NCBI GenBank assembly: GCA_017163975.1
Contig: JAFFSR010000291.1
Coordinates: 4,655,001 to 4,719,000, forward strand
Source of the DNA: Anastatus disparis
Taxonomy: Eukaryota; Arthropoda; Insecta; Hymenoptera; Eupelmidae
Direction of reading: 5' to 3'
Length of the DNA: 64,000 nucleotides
Part shown: one piece after another, positions 1 through 11,757 of the stretch
Position numbering within the stretch: position 1 is the first letter of the stretch
Layout of the letters: every line of letters begins with the position of its first letter
Notes under the pieces: generated by a model
What the model was told of the DNA's origin: nothing
Seen by the model: the letters and a program-made list of their open reading frames with translations, nothing else
Databases searched by the model: none
Program-made: the position numbers and the translations under genes

Positions 1-495
1 AAAACAAACGCAACCCCCATATGCCGCCGATGTCTTGGATACTTCCACACAGCAAACTACTGTCACGCAGACTGGCGATGTGCCTTCTGCTCTCGAAATC
101 ATGCTACTGCCTCCTGCCGTACCAAGGATCAACCAAACGCTACGCCACTCTGTGCCAATTGTCAAGGCCCGCATCGAGCCACCTATGGTGGCTGTCCCAA
201 AGTTCCGATAAGACCCCAACAAAATCCCCCCAGAATTCAACCAACCCCTAATACGCCTATTAGAAAACCCCTCCTCCGAAACCCCAACGTTAGCTATGCC
301 AAGATGGCCAGCTCCCAGCCTGCCTCTCGTCCACAAAACGTATCTCAGCCACAACTTCGGTCCCAACCTCCAACACAGCCAGCCCCGGCGTCGAATCTGC
401 CCAAGGTGGTTCCAAGCCAAAACCCAAAAGCTCAACTTCTCGAGCAGCTTTTTCGTAACTTCTTCGACTCCTTGCTTCCAATCATCAGTCAATAA
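1..495 (+). pseudogene. LINE ORF1 (gag-like nucleic-acid-binding protein), C-terminal part
   Basis: Reading frame 1 is open from base 1 to the TAA at 493-495 (164 codons visible). Three zinc knuckles lie in a row: CRRC...H...C at residues 8-21, CAFC...H...C at 27-39 and CANC...H...C at 51-65. This triple arrangement is typical of Jockey-clade ORF1 proteins, which bind element RNA in the ribonucleoprotein particle. A proline- and glutamine-rich tail follows (from the Met at 304). The stop codon overlaps the start of the ORF2 frame, as expected for a Jockey element with coupled ORF1/ORF2 translation. It is marked as a pseudogene because it is partial and belongs to a defective copy; the visible part has no internal stop. 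Confidence 0.88.
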
Positions 496-3157
496 AGACG
501 AACCCCTCAAAATCCTTACTTGGAATGCTAACAGCATTCTGTCGCAAAATAGAACGAAAGTTACAGAGCTCGAGGCCCTTCTCGAGTCTAACCACATCGA
601 TGTTGCCTGCATAACCGAGACTCATCTAAATCCTAATAAGAACCTATTCATACCCAACTTTTCAATATACAGAAAAGATCGCCCTAACTCACAAGGAGGT
701 GGCGTCGCTGTTCTTGTTAGAAATTCTATTCGTCACAAACCTATCAGCATCAATACGGCCATCACTTGCGAAGTGGTTGGCATTCAAACCGAATTCGCAA
801 ATAAGTCCCTTCGTATCTTCTCTCTTTACTCTCCCCCAAACACCAATAATATGTCCGAGATCCCCCTACTTTTTGATTCAAATATTCCCACCGTCGTTGC
901 TGGAGACCTGAATGCCAAAAACAAGCATTGGGGTTGTCTCTCAAACAACACTAAAGGAAACTCTCTCTGGAGTTTACACCTTCGCCACAATTTCTCTATC
1001 GAGGCCCCTGCCTCCCCAACACACTTCCCTGGTACTACTCAACATCAACCAGAAATTTTAGATATTTTTCTCACGAAAAATATCTCTCTCGACAAGGACC
1101 CTTGGACTTGCGCAGAGTTAAATTCAGACCACAATCCGGTATATATCGAAATACCAATAAATCCTACCCTCAATCCCCCTACCAAAACAAGCATAGATTT
1201 CCTTCATCTAAAATACATTCTCGAAACATCCGACTTCAAATGCAGTCAGATACACTCCATCGAAGATATCGATGCAGCCATCCTGAATCTCACAAACGAG
1301 GTAACCAACTCAATAGAAAAGGCCAGCTCTTCCATTACTCCCAAACCCCGCAAAACTAACCTTCCCAGCTCTACAAAAAAGCTAATCGTAACTAAAAATA
1401 GAATCCGTAAACTCTGGCAAACTTATCGAAACCCCATACATCGTACTCGCTTAAACGCTATCCAAAAAGAACTCACCTCAGCTCTTAAAGAAACAAATGA
1501 CCTTGCCTTCGAAAACTATATAGCTGAAGCCGAGGCCAACCCTAAAAGTAATTGGAAAATTATCAAATCCCTCCGAAATCGCAAAACCCATTTACCTGCT
1601 TTAAAAAGAGACAATATCTCCTACTCTCTTGATGAAGAGAAAGCTGAAATCTTCGCGGACTCTCTAGAAGAACAATGCTCTCCACTCCCCAGTTCGAACG
1701 AAACCTCTCTTTTCCACGAGCACGTTACTGAGACTGTGCATGAATTTCAATTTTCTGACGCCGAATTCCAACACACTTCTCCCCATGAAATCTCAAAAAT
1801 CATTCGCTCCCTAAAAAATAGAAAAGCCCCAGGCTCTGACGGCATTGGAAACGGAGTCCTCAAAATTCTTCCTCGTAAACACATTGTCGCTATTACCAAC
1901 ATTGTCAATGCAATGTTGAGATTACGATACTTTCCCAAAGCTTGGAAAGAAGCAATAGTTATCCTAATTCCTAAACCCGGTAAGCCCTTAAGCTCTGCAT
2001 CTAGCTATCGACCCATCAGTCTACTCTCCTCCTTAAGTAAAATTGCTGAACAGGTCATACGCTGTCGTATTGACCAATTCGTCGACGAAAGAAGTATCGT
2101 CCCCGAATTTCAACATGGATTCCGTAGAAAACATGGTTCAGTTCACCAACTCCTCCGTGTGTCGGAGTTCATAGCCGATAACCTCAACAAGAGAAAACAT
2201 ACCAGCATGCTTTTGCTAGATGTAAAACAAGCCTTCGACAGAGTCTGGCACGAAGGTCTGATCTACAAACTCATTAAACTAGAATTTCCACACTACCTCA
2301 TAGGCATCATCAAATCCTATCTCACAGACAGGACCATTCGGGTCCGTGTGGGTAAATCTCTCTCTTCTCCCAAGACCCATAACTGCAGGGGTTCCCCAAG
2401 GTTCGAAAATATCTCCTCCTCTCTTTAATATATTCTCTTACGACTACCCCAAGGACAATAAAGTTCTAGTTGCTCAATATGCCGACGACTCAGCCCTCAT
2501 TTATACTCCAAAAGTTATCACTCATTGCTCCTCCGTACTAAACAAATTCACCCCAGAAGTGGTAAGATGGTACCACACTTGAGAGCAGCAATCAACGAAT
2601 CCAAATCCGTTGCCATATTCTTCTCTCGACGAAATCGTACTCCTTCAAATCTCCTAGTTAACAACCATCGTGTTGACTGGAGCTCTTCAGCCAAATACCT
2701 GGGTGTTACCTTCGATCGTAAACTCACATGGCAAAAACAAATCGATTCAGTCCGAGCCAAATGCCAAGGTGCTTATGCTGCCTTAAAGCCTTTCTTCAAT
2801 AATAAATCACTAACTAAGAAAACAAAAGCCCGCGCTTTTAATGCCATTATCCGCAGTATTTGCACTTACGCGATCCCAATTTGGGGATCCGCAAACCCTA
2901 ACCGTATAGCTAAACTCCAAGGCACCTACATGCGCCTCCTACGCTCCTCTCTTCAGATCCCCTGGTTTATTCGAAATAATCAAATCTTAAAAGAAACTGG
3001 TATCGACTCAATTCCAGAAGCAGCGAACAAACACGCTGCGAATCTCCGTCTCTCTATCTCTAAACACAGCAATCCTAGCATAAAATTTCTTGTAAATTAC
3101 CGTCGTAAATCCAACGATCGATTCAGAAGGCCATGCTCTCTGATTCGATCTCCATAA
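491..3157 (+). pseudogene. LINE ORF2: APE endonuclease and reverse transcriptase, frameshifted
   Basis: The N-terminal endonuclease shows LTWNANS, CITETHL, AGDLNAKNKHWG and the SDHNPV catalytic block. The reverse transcriptase follows with APGSDGIGN, SYRPISLL, FQHGFRRKHGS, DVKQAFDRVWHEGL, AGVPQGSKISPPLFN, the active-site box YADD (2478-2489) and KYLGVTFDRKLTW. The C-terminal part includes YAIPIWGS. The protein would nick the target and copy the RNA by target-primed reverse transcription. Two frame changes break it: one near 2360-2375, just before AGVPQGS, and one near 2575-2590. Frame 2 otherwise ends at a TAA at 2426-2428. There is no ATG at the overlap with ORF1 (the bases are AATAAA), so the start codon is also lost or shifted. 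The frame begins here because it overlaps the ORF1 stop. Confidence 0.93.
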
Positions 3158-3421
3158 CCCTTCTTCACTAACTGACTTTAAACAGTCTATTTCATGTTTC
3201 GCAATTTGCGCGAGTGCTATACAGTCTCCGCTGTATGAGCCACCGTTGTCTCTCAATTTTCTTCTTCTTAAGGTTCATAACCATTTTGGTTGGTAACCTA
3301 CGGGGAGGCGGTTTTAGTCGGTAGGCACCTGCGGGTGAATCCGACACTACCCCTACGGGGGTGTCTTTTGAAGATTTCCCCTCCTCGACCCTTCAAACAA
3401 AAAAAAAAAAAAAAAAAAAAA

Positions 3422-3680
3422 CAGCTAACCAGAGCAGTGTAGACTACGGTCCTCTCTCTCTCTTTACCTTAGTGAGCACGCTAGGCTAAGAGAGAGTGGG
3501 GCCAGTAGTAGCTGGTTGCCTTGGCTTGTGGAGCACCACAGCTTAGGCAAAGCTTCTCTCTCTTGCACATGGGGATAGACCGAGTGAGCACGCTGGTCTA
3601 AACTCTAGTGCATATGCTGGCAGTGTTAGAGATACGTCGAGTGAGCACGCTGGCGTAAATCTACCTGCCTAGAGCACACT
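3422..3680 (+). repeat. Degenerate repeats with a GTGAGCACGCT core
   Basis: Directly after the LINE poly(A), the motif GTGAGCACGCT recurs at 3472, 3584 and 3641, each followed by (A/G)G(C/T)(C/G)TAA-like sequence and mixed with TC-rich stretches. There is no open frame. The GC content is higher than the surroundings, as in the next block, so this may be part of one older element. Confidence 0.6.
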
Positions 3681-3727
3681 AGCTATATTTTTGCCGCCGT
3701 CGCAATGCCGAACTTGCGCCGTTGAAT

Positions 3728-4200
3728 TTAAGGGTGACGTCCACCCATAATATTATATTCTATTTCACATTCCGCCGCTGGCTTAATTAAGGGTCTGGTT
3801 AACCCGTAGCCGACGCGTCCGCCGCCACGTGATTATGGAATATATTAAGGGTGTCGTCCACCTAATTATTTAACTCGTATTAGTTTAAAGGACTCCGTCC
3901 GGCCGCGCATAAATATTAGACATTAGAATAAGTTAAGGGTGTCGTCCACCCAATACATTTTTATATTAGTTAGAGGACTCCGTCCGACCGCGTGTAAAAT
4001 ATTAAAACTTAGAATAAGTTAAGGGTGTCGTCCACCCAATGCATTTTTAGTTATGTTAATTAAAGGACTCCGTCCGTCTGCCGCGTTAAGATGTTAGAAT
4101 AGGTTAAGGGTGTCGGCCACCCATTGTCTTTACGTCTCTTAACGGTCCCGCATGCCTATAGAGATTTGTAATTCAGATAATTAAGGGAGCCGGCTACCCA
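3728..4200 (+). repeat. 85-88-bp degenerate tandem repeat
   Basis: The block TTAAGGGTGTCGTCCACCC recurs at 3845, 3933, 4019 and 4104 (spacing 88, 86, 85). Each copy is followed about 45 bp later by AGGACTCCGTCCG. A more diverged unit starts at 3728. The array is noncoding and richer in C and G than its flanks. Confidence 0.8.
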
Positions 4201-4761
4201 CTATTGATATTGCCGTAGTATTAAGTATAGCGTGATTAAATGCCGCCGCCTAGTTATATTATATTTAATTATTAATCACTTGTTCCTTTTGTTTTGCATA
4301 TTGTTGCAGGTAAAAGCCGCCGGTATAAACTAAACCGTCCAGGCCGTAGAATCACTTAGTTAAAATAAACTATAATTTAGATTCTTTAAAGACTATTGAT
4401 TAATTTGAGTTATTTATTAAATAGCCGTCAAGTGGCCGATTCAATTAAAGAACTAATTATTTTGTACATTTCGTTCCGTTAAGGTTAGGTTAGTTATTTG
4501 CATTATATAAGATTATTAGGTTTAGCTTTGGATTAATACATTATTATCATTCTATATTTTATAATCGTCGTTGTAAGAGTTTTATGAGTACAATAAAGCC
4601 AAGGTACTCCATAGCATAACCAAACGTGTTAAACCCGGTTACTTTCCTTTACTTCCCGCCGTCCGATCCCTCCAACTCCTGCCGATCTTACCCTGGTAAC
4701 TCACTGAAGCGTCTGGCAACAGGAGTTACACGTATTTCCCCCTTCCGAAAGGGAAAACGTT

Positions 4762-4763
<2 letters not shown>
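4201..4763 (+). other. Possible LTR-like 3' sequence
   Basis: There is no gene. The stretch contains AATAAAGCC near 4591, a possible polyadenylation signal. It ends in a pyrimidine-rich part with CAACAGGAGTTACACG and AAAACGTTACA, then an AT microsatellite. The pattern recalls the R-U5 end of a Gypsy or BEL LTR, and with the tandem block before it could be a solo LTR. No second LTR copy, primer binding site or clear TG start was seen. Confidence 0.3.

Positions 4764-4794
<31 letters not shown>
4764..4794. repeat. AT microsatellite
   Basis: A pure AT dinucleotide run that directly abuts the TIR element at 4795. Confidence 0.97.
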
Positions 4795-4796
<2 letters not shown>

Positions 4797-5046
4797 TCGC
4801 CTCTAACGAAACACATTTCAATTCTCAGTCGAAAACTAGCACGATTCACTTTTGCGGCGAAGAGTAGCACAATTCGCACCCTTTGCCGCTAAGAGTAATT
4901 CAAATTGTCCTGCGAAAATTAGCACATCTTAAAGTTGTCCCTTGAACAATAATACACGTTAACGATACCTTGCGATAACTAAAAAGCCAAATGTACTAGT
5001 TTTCGCCGATGCTTTTCAAATGTGCTACTTTTCGTTGGAGTCAACG
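4795..5046 (+). mobile_element. Small TIR element, copy 1 of 2
   Basis: It starts CGTCGCCTCTAACGAAA and ends with the approximate inverse TTTCGTTGGAGTCAACG. Inside are further inverse pairs around GAAAACTAGCAC and GTACTAGTTTTC. The whole 250-bp unit recurs in the same orientation at 5954-6204, roughly 85-90 percent alike by eye. It is noncoding and AT repeats flank it, so it behaves like a MITE that prefers TA-rich targets. The superfamily is unknown. Confidence 0.75.
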
Positions 5047-5357
5047 TACATATATATATATGTATACACGCACACATTTACCGATACTTTTTTATTGACC
5101 GTCCTCTCTAATTATCGATTTTCCGAATTCCGTCTCTCTCTCTCTCTTTCATTTTGTTTTCTATTTTTGAAGTGATAACTTCTTATGGGACGGTAAGTTG
5201 CTTAGGAATTCAGACAAAAATTTAAGATCAAATTTTAAGCTTGTAAAACTTAAATTTTTTAGCTCGTAAAACTTAAATATGTAAACAAAAAAAACTAAGG
5301 CCTGAATATTAGTGTGGTTAAGAAAAAAATACATATAGAAAATGCATGTATATTTCA

Positions 5358-5392
<35 letters not shown>

Positions 5393-5890
5393 GGGTGCGT
5401 GTATGAGAAAGAGAGAGAGTAGGTATACATTTAACTCGCCGGCACGCCTGAAACATACAAAAATGACACCCGAGAACTTTTAGAGTTTTTATGTCGAACC
5501 TTTTTCAATCATAATTAACCAAAATTTTCAAATAATTTGCAATATAAATTGAAAGATTTATCATTAAATATTTGCATTTCTTACTTCGAGAGCTTCATCG
5601 TGAATTTTCATTTGCAAAAATCGGTCAATTTTTACATAAATTAAGTCAAATAATTATTTAATTCATTTCATGAAAAATCGTTCGATTTCTTTCATTCAAA
5701 TTTGTTAAAGTTCGTAGACAAGCTCTTACATTGGAATCAAAATTGCTAATTATAAAATTTTGATTATTGCAAATAAATAAGTTGAAAATATTTACACAAG
5801 TTGAAAAAAGAAAAGTCATTTAAATAGACTCAGTGAGTACAGTGCAGCTATTGTATTCACCCTGTGGTGTCAAAAAATATCGATGAGAGA

Positions 5891-5953
<63 letters not shown>
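5047..5953. other. AT-rich spacer with two AT microsatellites
   Basis: There is no gene. A TA run lies at 5362-5391 and a longer AT run at about 5899-5950. The rest is simple AT-rich sequence with a short TC tract near 5138. Confidence 0.85.
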
Positions 5954-6204
5954 CGTCGCCTCTAACGAAACACATTTCAATTTTCAGTCGAAAACTAGCA
6001 CGATTCACTTTTGCGGCGAAAAGTAGCACAATTCGCACCCTTTGCCGCTAAGAGTAATTCTAATTGTCCCACGACAAGTATAGCACGACTCAACACTGTC
6101 CTTTGAACAATAATACATGTTAGCGATACCTTGCGATGACCAAATAGCCAAATGTGCTAGTTTTCGCGGCCGCTTTTCAAATGCCCTACTTTTCGTTAGA
6201 ACCG
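5954..6204 (+). mobile_element. Small TIR element, copy 2 of 2
   Basis: A direct-repeat copy of 4795-5046, again preceded by an AT microsatellite. Left end CGTCGCCTCTAACGAAA; right end TTTCGTTAGAACCG. It is noncoding. Differences from copy 1 are scattered substitutions and small indels. Confidence 0.75.
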
Positions 6205-7360
6205 ACTGCAATTTTTGCAAGATTCTTAGACAGTATACAATCTAAAAATTGTATTTCTTATTATTGCTACCATAAATTAATTGATACTCTTATAGAATCT
6301 AATGATGATAGTGAGAATGTAGATGAATCAAGTGTTAATATTCATGAATTTTATATATTTTAATTAAATGATTTTTTGTAAATAACTACAAATTTATATT
6401 TAATATTGATTTCAATTTGTATATCAAAAATATAATTAAATAACTATTTATCAGAAATCTTCTTTGAGTCTTAAAATTTTTTGAGATCACTATATTTATT
6501 ATAATAATTTTTAAGTAACAGTACATTTAAAAAAAAATTTTACGCACAATAATTCCAACCTACAATAATCAAAGTTATCACTTCTGTCGGCCAGTCCCAC
6601 GACTACCACATTTTTTTTATTATTAATTGATTACAATTAAGTTTAATTAACTTTTCTCTTTTTAAAACCTTTTTCAATTTTTTTAGTATAACCAAATATT
6701 CGTTAGTTAAGTTAGTAATTATTTAGTCATAAAATTAATAGTTTTAATTGTAATTTAAGTTCTTCTTTTATACACATACATATATACACTAGTGAATATT
6801 TTTAATATGTTTCTTTTAGTATATTTCTTTTGATTATATTATAATAGTCTATAATTTTAATTCATTATAACAAACAACTTTATTATTTCATTTACAATAA
6901 TCTATACAATTAAATAGCTTTAAGTAATTATAATTATTATATTAAACAATAAATCAATTAAATATATTGTTTGTTAAGTAATTCTTTTTTTTGAAACAAT
7001 TTTAGAGATAAGACACTCAGCTATGTTTTTAAATTTGTTAAGTTTAGGAATAGTAAATAAAAATTATAATGAATCTTTTCTATGCTTTTATATGTTCCTT
7101 TTTCTCTTTTTAGCCATTAAAATAATTATGTATTCTTAATTTTAATTTTAAGCTTTGTGTATAACCTTTTATATTTTTATATTTTTCATAGTTTTAAGAA
7201 ATTTTGTATTTAATATCATATCTGTAAAAGATAGAAGAAAAAGACGCAAGCAAGTAGAAGGAGAAAAATCTTTTTTCTCCGTCTTATACATACTCTTGCT
7301 TCTATCTTCTTTCTCTCTCTTACCAATATTTTTAAAAGAAAACTAAGGAAAGTAGGGGTG
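6205..7360. other. AT-rich intergenic sequence, no gene recognised
   Basis: A short open frame ending at 6363 has an acidic stretch (ESNDDSENVDESS) but no family match I can name. The rest is simple AT-rich DNA. At 7225-7320 a purine-rich segment faces a pyrimidine-rich segment as an imperfect inverted repeat. Confidence 0.7.
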
Positions 7361-8305
7361 ATGCATAGGAAAGCATATAGATTTGGGGACTACACTCACT
7401 AATACACATGCTTTTCTATGTACATGAACACTCCAAGCAGAGTATATAAGGACTGGAAAACTCAGTAAAATTGTCACTCGACCACGGTCTTTCTAAATAG
7501 AAGGGCTACGGACCGTTATCGGTTTTCTATTTTTTCCAAATCACTGATCATCATTTGATCATTGTCTCTCTTAGTAGAGATTTCTATTTCTTTTCCAAAT
7601 CTTTTTTTCTATTTCCCAATTTTTACTTAAAAATTATTTTCTATTTTCTTTTTTCAAATTAAAAGATAGAAAATTTTAAACAGTCATTTAAGACTAAAAA
7701 TTTTTTCCTAAGTTCCATCATTTTCTAAATTCAAATTTTTTTTTCAATTGAACATTAGAAATATTCTAAGTTCAGTTTCAACTTAAAATATTTTTTTTAA
7801 ACACTTAGTTTTCTTTAAAAAAATAATTTTTTACTTGTAATTTTTGATCAAATAAAAAACTACTGCAACATAGCAACAGTAAGTATTTTTTATACACTGC
7901 ATTTGAATACGCATATAGACGCACTTTGACGAGTGTATATGCGTATGTATAACAAGGGTTCTAAGAGAGTGAAAACGCAAGTTGCTCACTCTCTCTGATG
8001 CCCTAGAATATAAAGAGTAAGGCCAACACCGTCCTTTGACTGTTGATACTTACTCAAGTATTCAGGACTCTAGGAGGTACAGAACCTTTGGTTTAACTAT
8101 CTCTCTGACGTCCGCAATTATATATACGTATATGCACATATGCATTGTGTGCATAAGCGTATAAATTAATCCTTTTTTTTATTTTTAATTTCTTTTTATT
8201 TTTATTTATTTACGATAGGTTTAGGGCAATACGGGTCACGCCGTCCTTTGACCGTGAACGATTGCCACGAGACCTATAAGGAGTCCTTATCGGATTCAAC
8301 ACTAT

Positions 8306-8346
8306 AGGAGAAATCCGGTCGGCGCAAAGGCCTTACGGAGCCTTCT
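8306..8346 (+). repeat. 41-bp direct repeat, first copy
   Basis: Starts AGGAGAAATCCGGTCGGCGC and ends GGCCTTACGGAGCCTTCT. It is identical to 8450-8490 and unusually GC-rich for the window. Confidence 0.95.
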
Positions 8347-8449
8347 ATAGTAGGGAGACATATCTATTAGAGATACGTCCCCCCGTCTTAGAGTAGAGTG
8401 TAAAGCGTTCAGGAATGCTGAGGCACGAAACTCTAAGCAAAGCCAAGTC

Positions 8450-8490
8450 AGGAGAAATCCGGTCGGCGCAAAGGCCTTACGGAGCCTTCT
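8450..8490 (+). repeat. 41-bp direct repeat, second copy
   Basis: Exact copy of 8306-8346, with 103 bp between the two. Confidence 0.95.
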
Positions 8491-8765
8491 GACTATTAAA
8501 AGAGTTAGGTAGGAATTATTTAACCAAATAATTTTTAATCAATTTCTTTTTTTTTTATCGGGATATAATAAAATCGCGGTAATTCCTTTTTCAACCTTAT
8601 CTTTCTCACTTCTATATTCATTTTCAATCTTTTTCTTTATACGTATATACAACGAATCACATTTAACTCTTTATCGAAAACTCAATCCCTGCCCGTGAGC
8701 GAAAGCTCAGGCAAAAAGTGAGCGCAGTTAAAATAGTTTCGTTCAGTGAAAGCTGGACGTTACAC

Positions 8766-11459
8766 ACTCCAGCGCCTAAAAAAATTAGACTTAGCTGCAA
8801 TAGCTCCTTATAGTCAGCTCTGGGAAGTTGTTGTTCTAAATAATTATTTATAAAGCTCACTATGTTTGGAATTTTTTCACACAGTTCTGGTTCTAATCCA
8901 TTCAATCCATTTTCAAAGTTACTGTAATCGAAACTATTCCATACATTTTGGAATCTCTTAAAAATACCTACATTTGGGCCACTTATGCCAGGGACTTTTA
9001 CCTGAAAAGCAGCAGCTAATAGAATTTCCAAAATATGATGCTGACACGCTAAGTAGAGAAAATCTTTATCAGCTATTTGTTCTAAAATTGGTGCTGCCCC
9101 ATTTTTAGAACCAAAATTCGCGGCAGTAGTATCACAGTATATACCAACTGTGAGGTTTAATAAACCCCAATCCTTGAAAGCTGCAAAAACTTCAGATGCT
9201 ACGGTCACTCCCTTACCATTTTCTAAAGCTGTTACATTTCTAATTTTTGTCAACTTCTCACAACTCACTAAAATTGGAAGTCGATCAATTTTTTTAAGAA
9301 GAGCGTTATCAGGAATAAGTTTTCCGTCTCAGTGGACAATTATAAACGATACGGAAGTACTGCCTAATAATTTTTTCATATTTTCGTATTCATTCTTCTG
9401 TATTTTAGCTCGAACTTCTCGAATGGCACTTTTGCTGAGTACCAATGAGTCTAGGTCGATATTTAGAGCATTAGCAATACTACTGACAATAAAAACTGCA
9501 TTTTTATCTGATACTCTAGCTCTGTCGAAACTTGCAACAACTTCAGGAGTCATGACACTAATCGAACCTCTTAAATTTTTTTTTACAAATAATCTTCCAC
9601 CAGGAGAATAATGAGATCCTGAACTATGTTGTGTGTTTAGCTCTTCACTCGATGATTTTGGCTGTGATTCTTCTGCCATTATTTGGTCCTGTGAACCTAA
9701 AAAGCAATTTCATTAAATTTACACGTGTACACAATAAATGTTTCAAAAGTGGGCAAAATCTTTATTTAAACTTTAGTATTTACTGTTAAATTATCATTGA
9801 GTTAAATAAGAAAACTGAAAAAACTATAAAATAAAACTACACATTTATTAAATGTAAGGAAAGTCGATCCGCCTCGTAATTATCTATCTTATCAATTTTC
9901 GAATTTTTATAAATCCTAATATTTTAATTATTTAATAAATAATGTAATGAAATATTTTTTTCATAAAGTTTTATCCGAAAAGTGACTTATTAAAGTCGAT
10001 GCGTATTTCTACAAAATTTAAAAAAATTCAGTTGATAACAAGTGTTTTTTGAACTTAGTACGTTTATGATAATAAAACTTTCCCGAATATCTCAATTTTA
10101 TACATATAGAAATAAAAATATTAAATAATTCAACTCTACTCGTCAAAAAATCTTTTCAGGCATTTTTTAAATAATTTTATAGTCGTAATCTCTACAATTT
10201 TTTTATAGTGAAAAAATATGTACTTGTAACTGATTCCACTAGATGAATATCAGCTATTCCGCTATATGACGGTTGTTGTCGCGAGGATATATCAATGCTA
10301 TCAATAGTGCTAATTTCTCCGCTTTGCATAATGACGTTACTCTCTTCCTGCGACAGTTCTGGATCACTGGACTTTGAAATCTGAGATTGATTTAATAAAG
10401 TAATGTCATTATCACTATCATTAATCAGAATATCTAGATCTGTAATTAAATAACCTTTATCAGAAGGACTAATTATAAAAACAATTAGCTAAAAATTATG
10501 TGTATTTAATATATTTATATTTACCTGATACATTTCCATCTTTAAGAATTAACAATTATTCTTTAATTTCAGAAATCGATTTGGAAAAAAACAATTTTCT
10601 TGTTGATTTGTCTATTGAATCGAGTATTTTAATTGACGTATCTTGAGATACATCAAAAGTATTATGCAAATCTTTTAGAAAATCATTCAACTTTTTTTCT
10701 GATGATTTATTTTGAATTTTTCGAAATTCTTCATACAGTTTTTTCAACTTTTCATTGCAATGATCTGATCTTTTTAATTTAATAGGTATTTATTCCCAAA
10801 TACTTACGACTTCAAGAATTATCTTTTTAACAGCCTCATTAAGAGGCGGCCGTATCATTCTGTCCTTGTCTAATCTAAATTTTCGTTATCATAAATAAAT
10901 AAAATATTTTCATAGAAAAGTAAGACAACCGCCCAATAGAGCAAAAGACAAGCAAACGATTCTTTTCTATGAAAAAATATGAAATTTTGATTATTTTTCG
11001 AGTGAAGTCTGAAACGGAAAAACAATTGAACTTGATTGAGTTGATTGAACTATTTTTTCGGTTCAGACTTCATTCGAAAAATAATCAAAATTTCATATTT
11101 TTTCATAGAAAAGAATCGTTTGCTTGTCTTTTGCTCTATTGGGCGGTTGTCTTACTTTTCTCTGAAAATATTTTATTTATTTATAATAACGAAAATTTAG
11201 ATTAGACAAGAACAGAATGATACGGCCTCCTCTTAACTTGTAGCTTTTCATTTTTGGTTACATAAAATAAACGTTGAAGTACATCTAAGTTAGTTGGTAA
11301 ACGATCTTCATTCAATTTAGAAATCGTGTTATTGCTTACAACAGATAAAGTTAAGTTACATTGAACGAAGTCATTTTGTAATTTTAATATTTGGTAAAGA
11401 GATGCCTTGAACCTATTATTTTCTGAAACAATATCTTTCTTTAAAAATTTTTTACACAA
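8766..11459 (-). pseudogene. Transposase-like protein (hAT-like RNase H fold suspected), broken
   Basis: Reading on the minus strand from 11459: an N-terminal part (MCKKFLKKDIVSENN...) to 11237, interrupted by the TTAA MITE at 10839-11236. Removing the MITE and one TTAA joins KLQV to NEAVKKIILEV without a frame change. The frame continues, with a TAA after VVSIWE, through KLYEEFRKIQNKSSEKK (ends 10556). An acidic, serine-rich exon-like segment follows (about 10445-10228, LDILINDSDND). The last exon begins after TTTTTAG at 9716 and runs through VKKNLRGSIS, IVH-stop-DGKLIP, ILVSCEKLTK, IYCDTTAANFGSKNGA and LACQHHILE. The IVH-stop-DGK stop is a TGA at 9329-9331 where I expect Trp. The CDTT and CxHH blocks resemble the first Asp and the CxxH part of hAT-type catalytic domains. 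The family occurs in many copies in insects and cnidarians as I recall; that is unverified. The C-terminus is lost at the LTR-like boundary at 8764. Confidence 0.7.
10839..11236. mobile_element. TTAA-flanked foldback MITE (family TTAAGAGG)
   Basis: It is bounded by TTAA at 10839-10842 and 11233-11236. The arms of about 165 bp are nearly perfect inverses, beginning GAGGCGGCCGTATCATTCTG and ending CAGAATGATACGGCCTCCTC, with a loop of about 45 bp near 11015-11055. It sits inside the transposase-like pseudogene, and excising it with one TTAA restores the frame. TTAA targets are used by piggyBac and Kolobok elements; which of the two is not decided. Related ends occur at 42428, 44294, 48679, 49067 and 56881. 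Confidence 0.9.
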
Positions 11460-11534
11460 AGAAAAGTAATATCATTTTAAAATTTAATAAGCATATCCAT
11501 ATGCAAATGATTTTTGTAAATCATTTGCATTATT

Positions 11535-11717
11535 TTATGAAAAAATCCTGTAGGACATCCTGTAGGAAATCCTGTAGGACATCCTGCAGGATACCCTGTA
11601 GGATAATCATAATCCTGCAGGAATTTTGAGCAAAAACCATGCAGGATGTCCTGCAGAATATCCTACAGGATTTCCTACAGGGTATCCTACGGGATGTCCT
11701 ACAGGATTTTTTCATAA
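11535..11717. mobile_element. Foldback with ATCCTGTAGGA tandem arms
   Basis: The ends TTATGAAAAAATCC and GGATTTTTTCATAA are exact inverses. The arms are 12-bp variants of ATCCTGTAGGAC, themselves near-palindromes (CCTGTAGG, CCTGCAGG). The whole 183 bp folds on itself. Noncoding. Confidence 0.85.
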
Positions 11718-11757
11718 GGGTTGCAAATAACAGTAAATTACTGTAAAAAATATCGGG

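Larger units (their letters stand above)
1..3421 (+). mobile_element. Jockey-type non-LTR retrotransposon, 3' part
   Basis: The copy runs from inside ORF1, through ORF2 and a 240-bp 3' UTR, to a 23-A tail at 3399-3421. The 5' end lies outside the window. The order gag zinc knuckles, APE endonuclease, reverse transcriptase, short UTR, poly(A) is that of the Jockey clade. The 3' UTR (3158-3398) has GC-rich short stems around 3310-3365, for example ACTACCCCTACGGGGGTGT. ORF2 carries two frameshifts, so this copy is dead, but its domains are easy to read and it is probably fairly young. No target duplication can be checked because the left end is missing. Confidence 0.93.
7361..8764 (+). mobile_element. 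LTR-like unit, possible solo LTR
   Basis: The stretch holds a TATA-like GAGTATATAAGG at about 7440 with a CTCAGTAAAAT initiator-like site about 22 bp on. Repeated blocks follow: CCGTCCTTTGACTGT and CCGTCCTTTGACCGT, and a 41-bp exact duplicate. It ends GACGTTACA at 8764, exactly where the transposase-like gene loses its similarity to its family. Read on the minus strand the boundary starts TGTAACGTC, a usual LTR start. No matching left terminus or target duplication was found, so orientation and left limit are uncertain. Confidence 0.4.

Noticed and set aside
9150..9611. 153-codon plus-strand frame
   Set aside because: It is the shadow of the minus-strand transposase-like gene, which carries the recognisable motifs.
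11535..11717. 61-codon minus-strand frame with Cys-Arg repeats, possibly a small secreted protein
   Set aside because: It is the translation of ATCCTGTAGGA units in a foldback.
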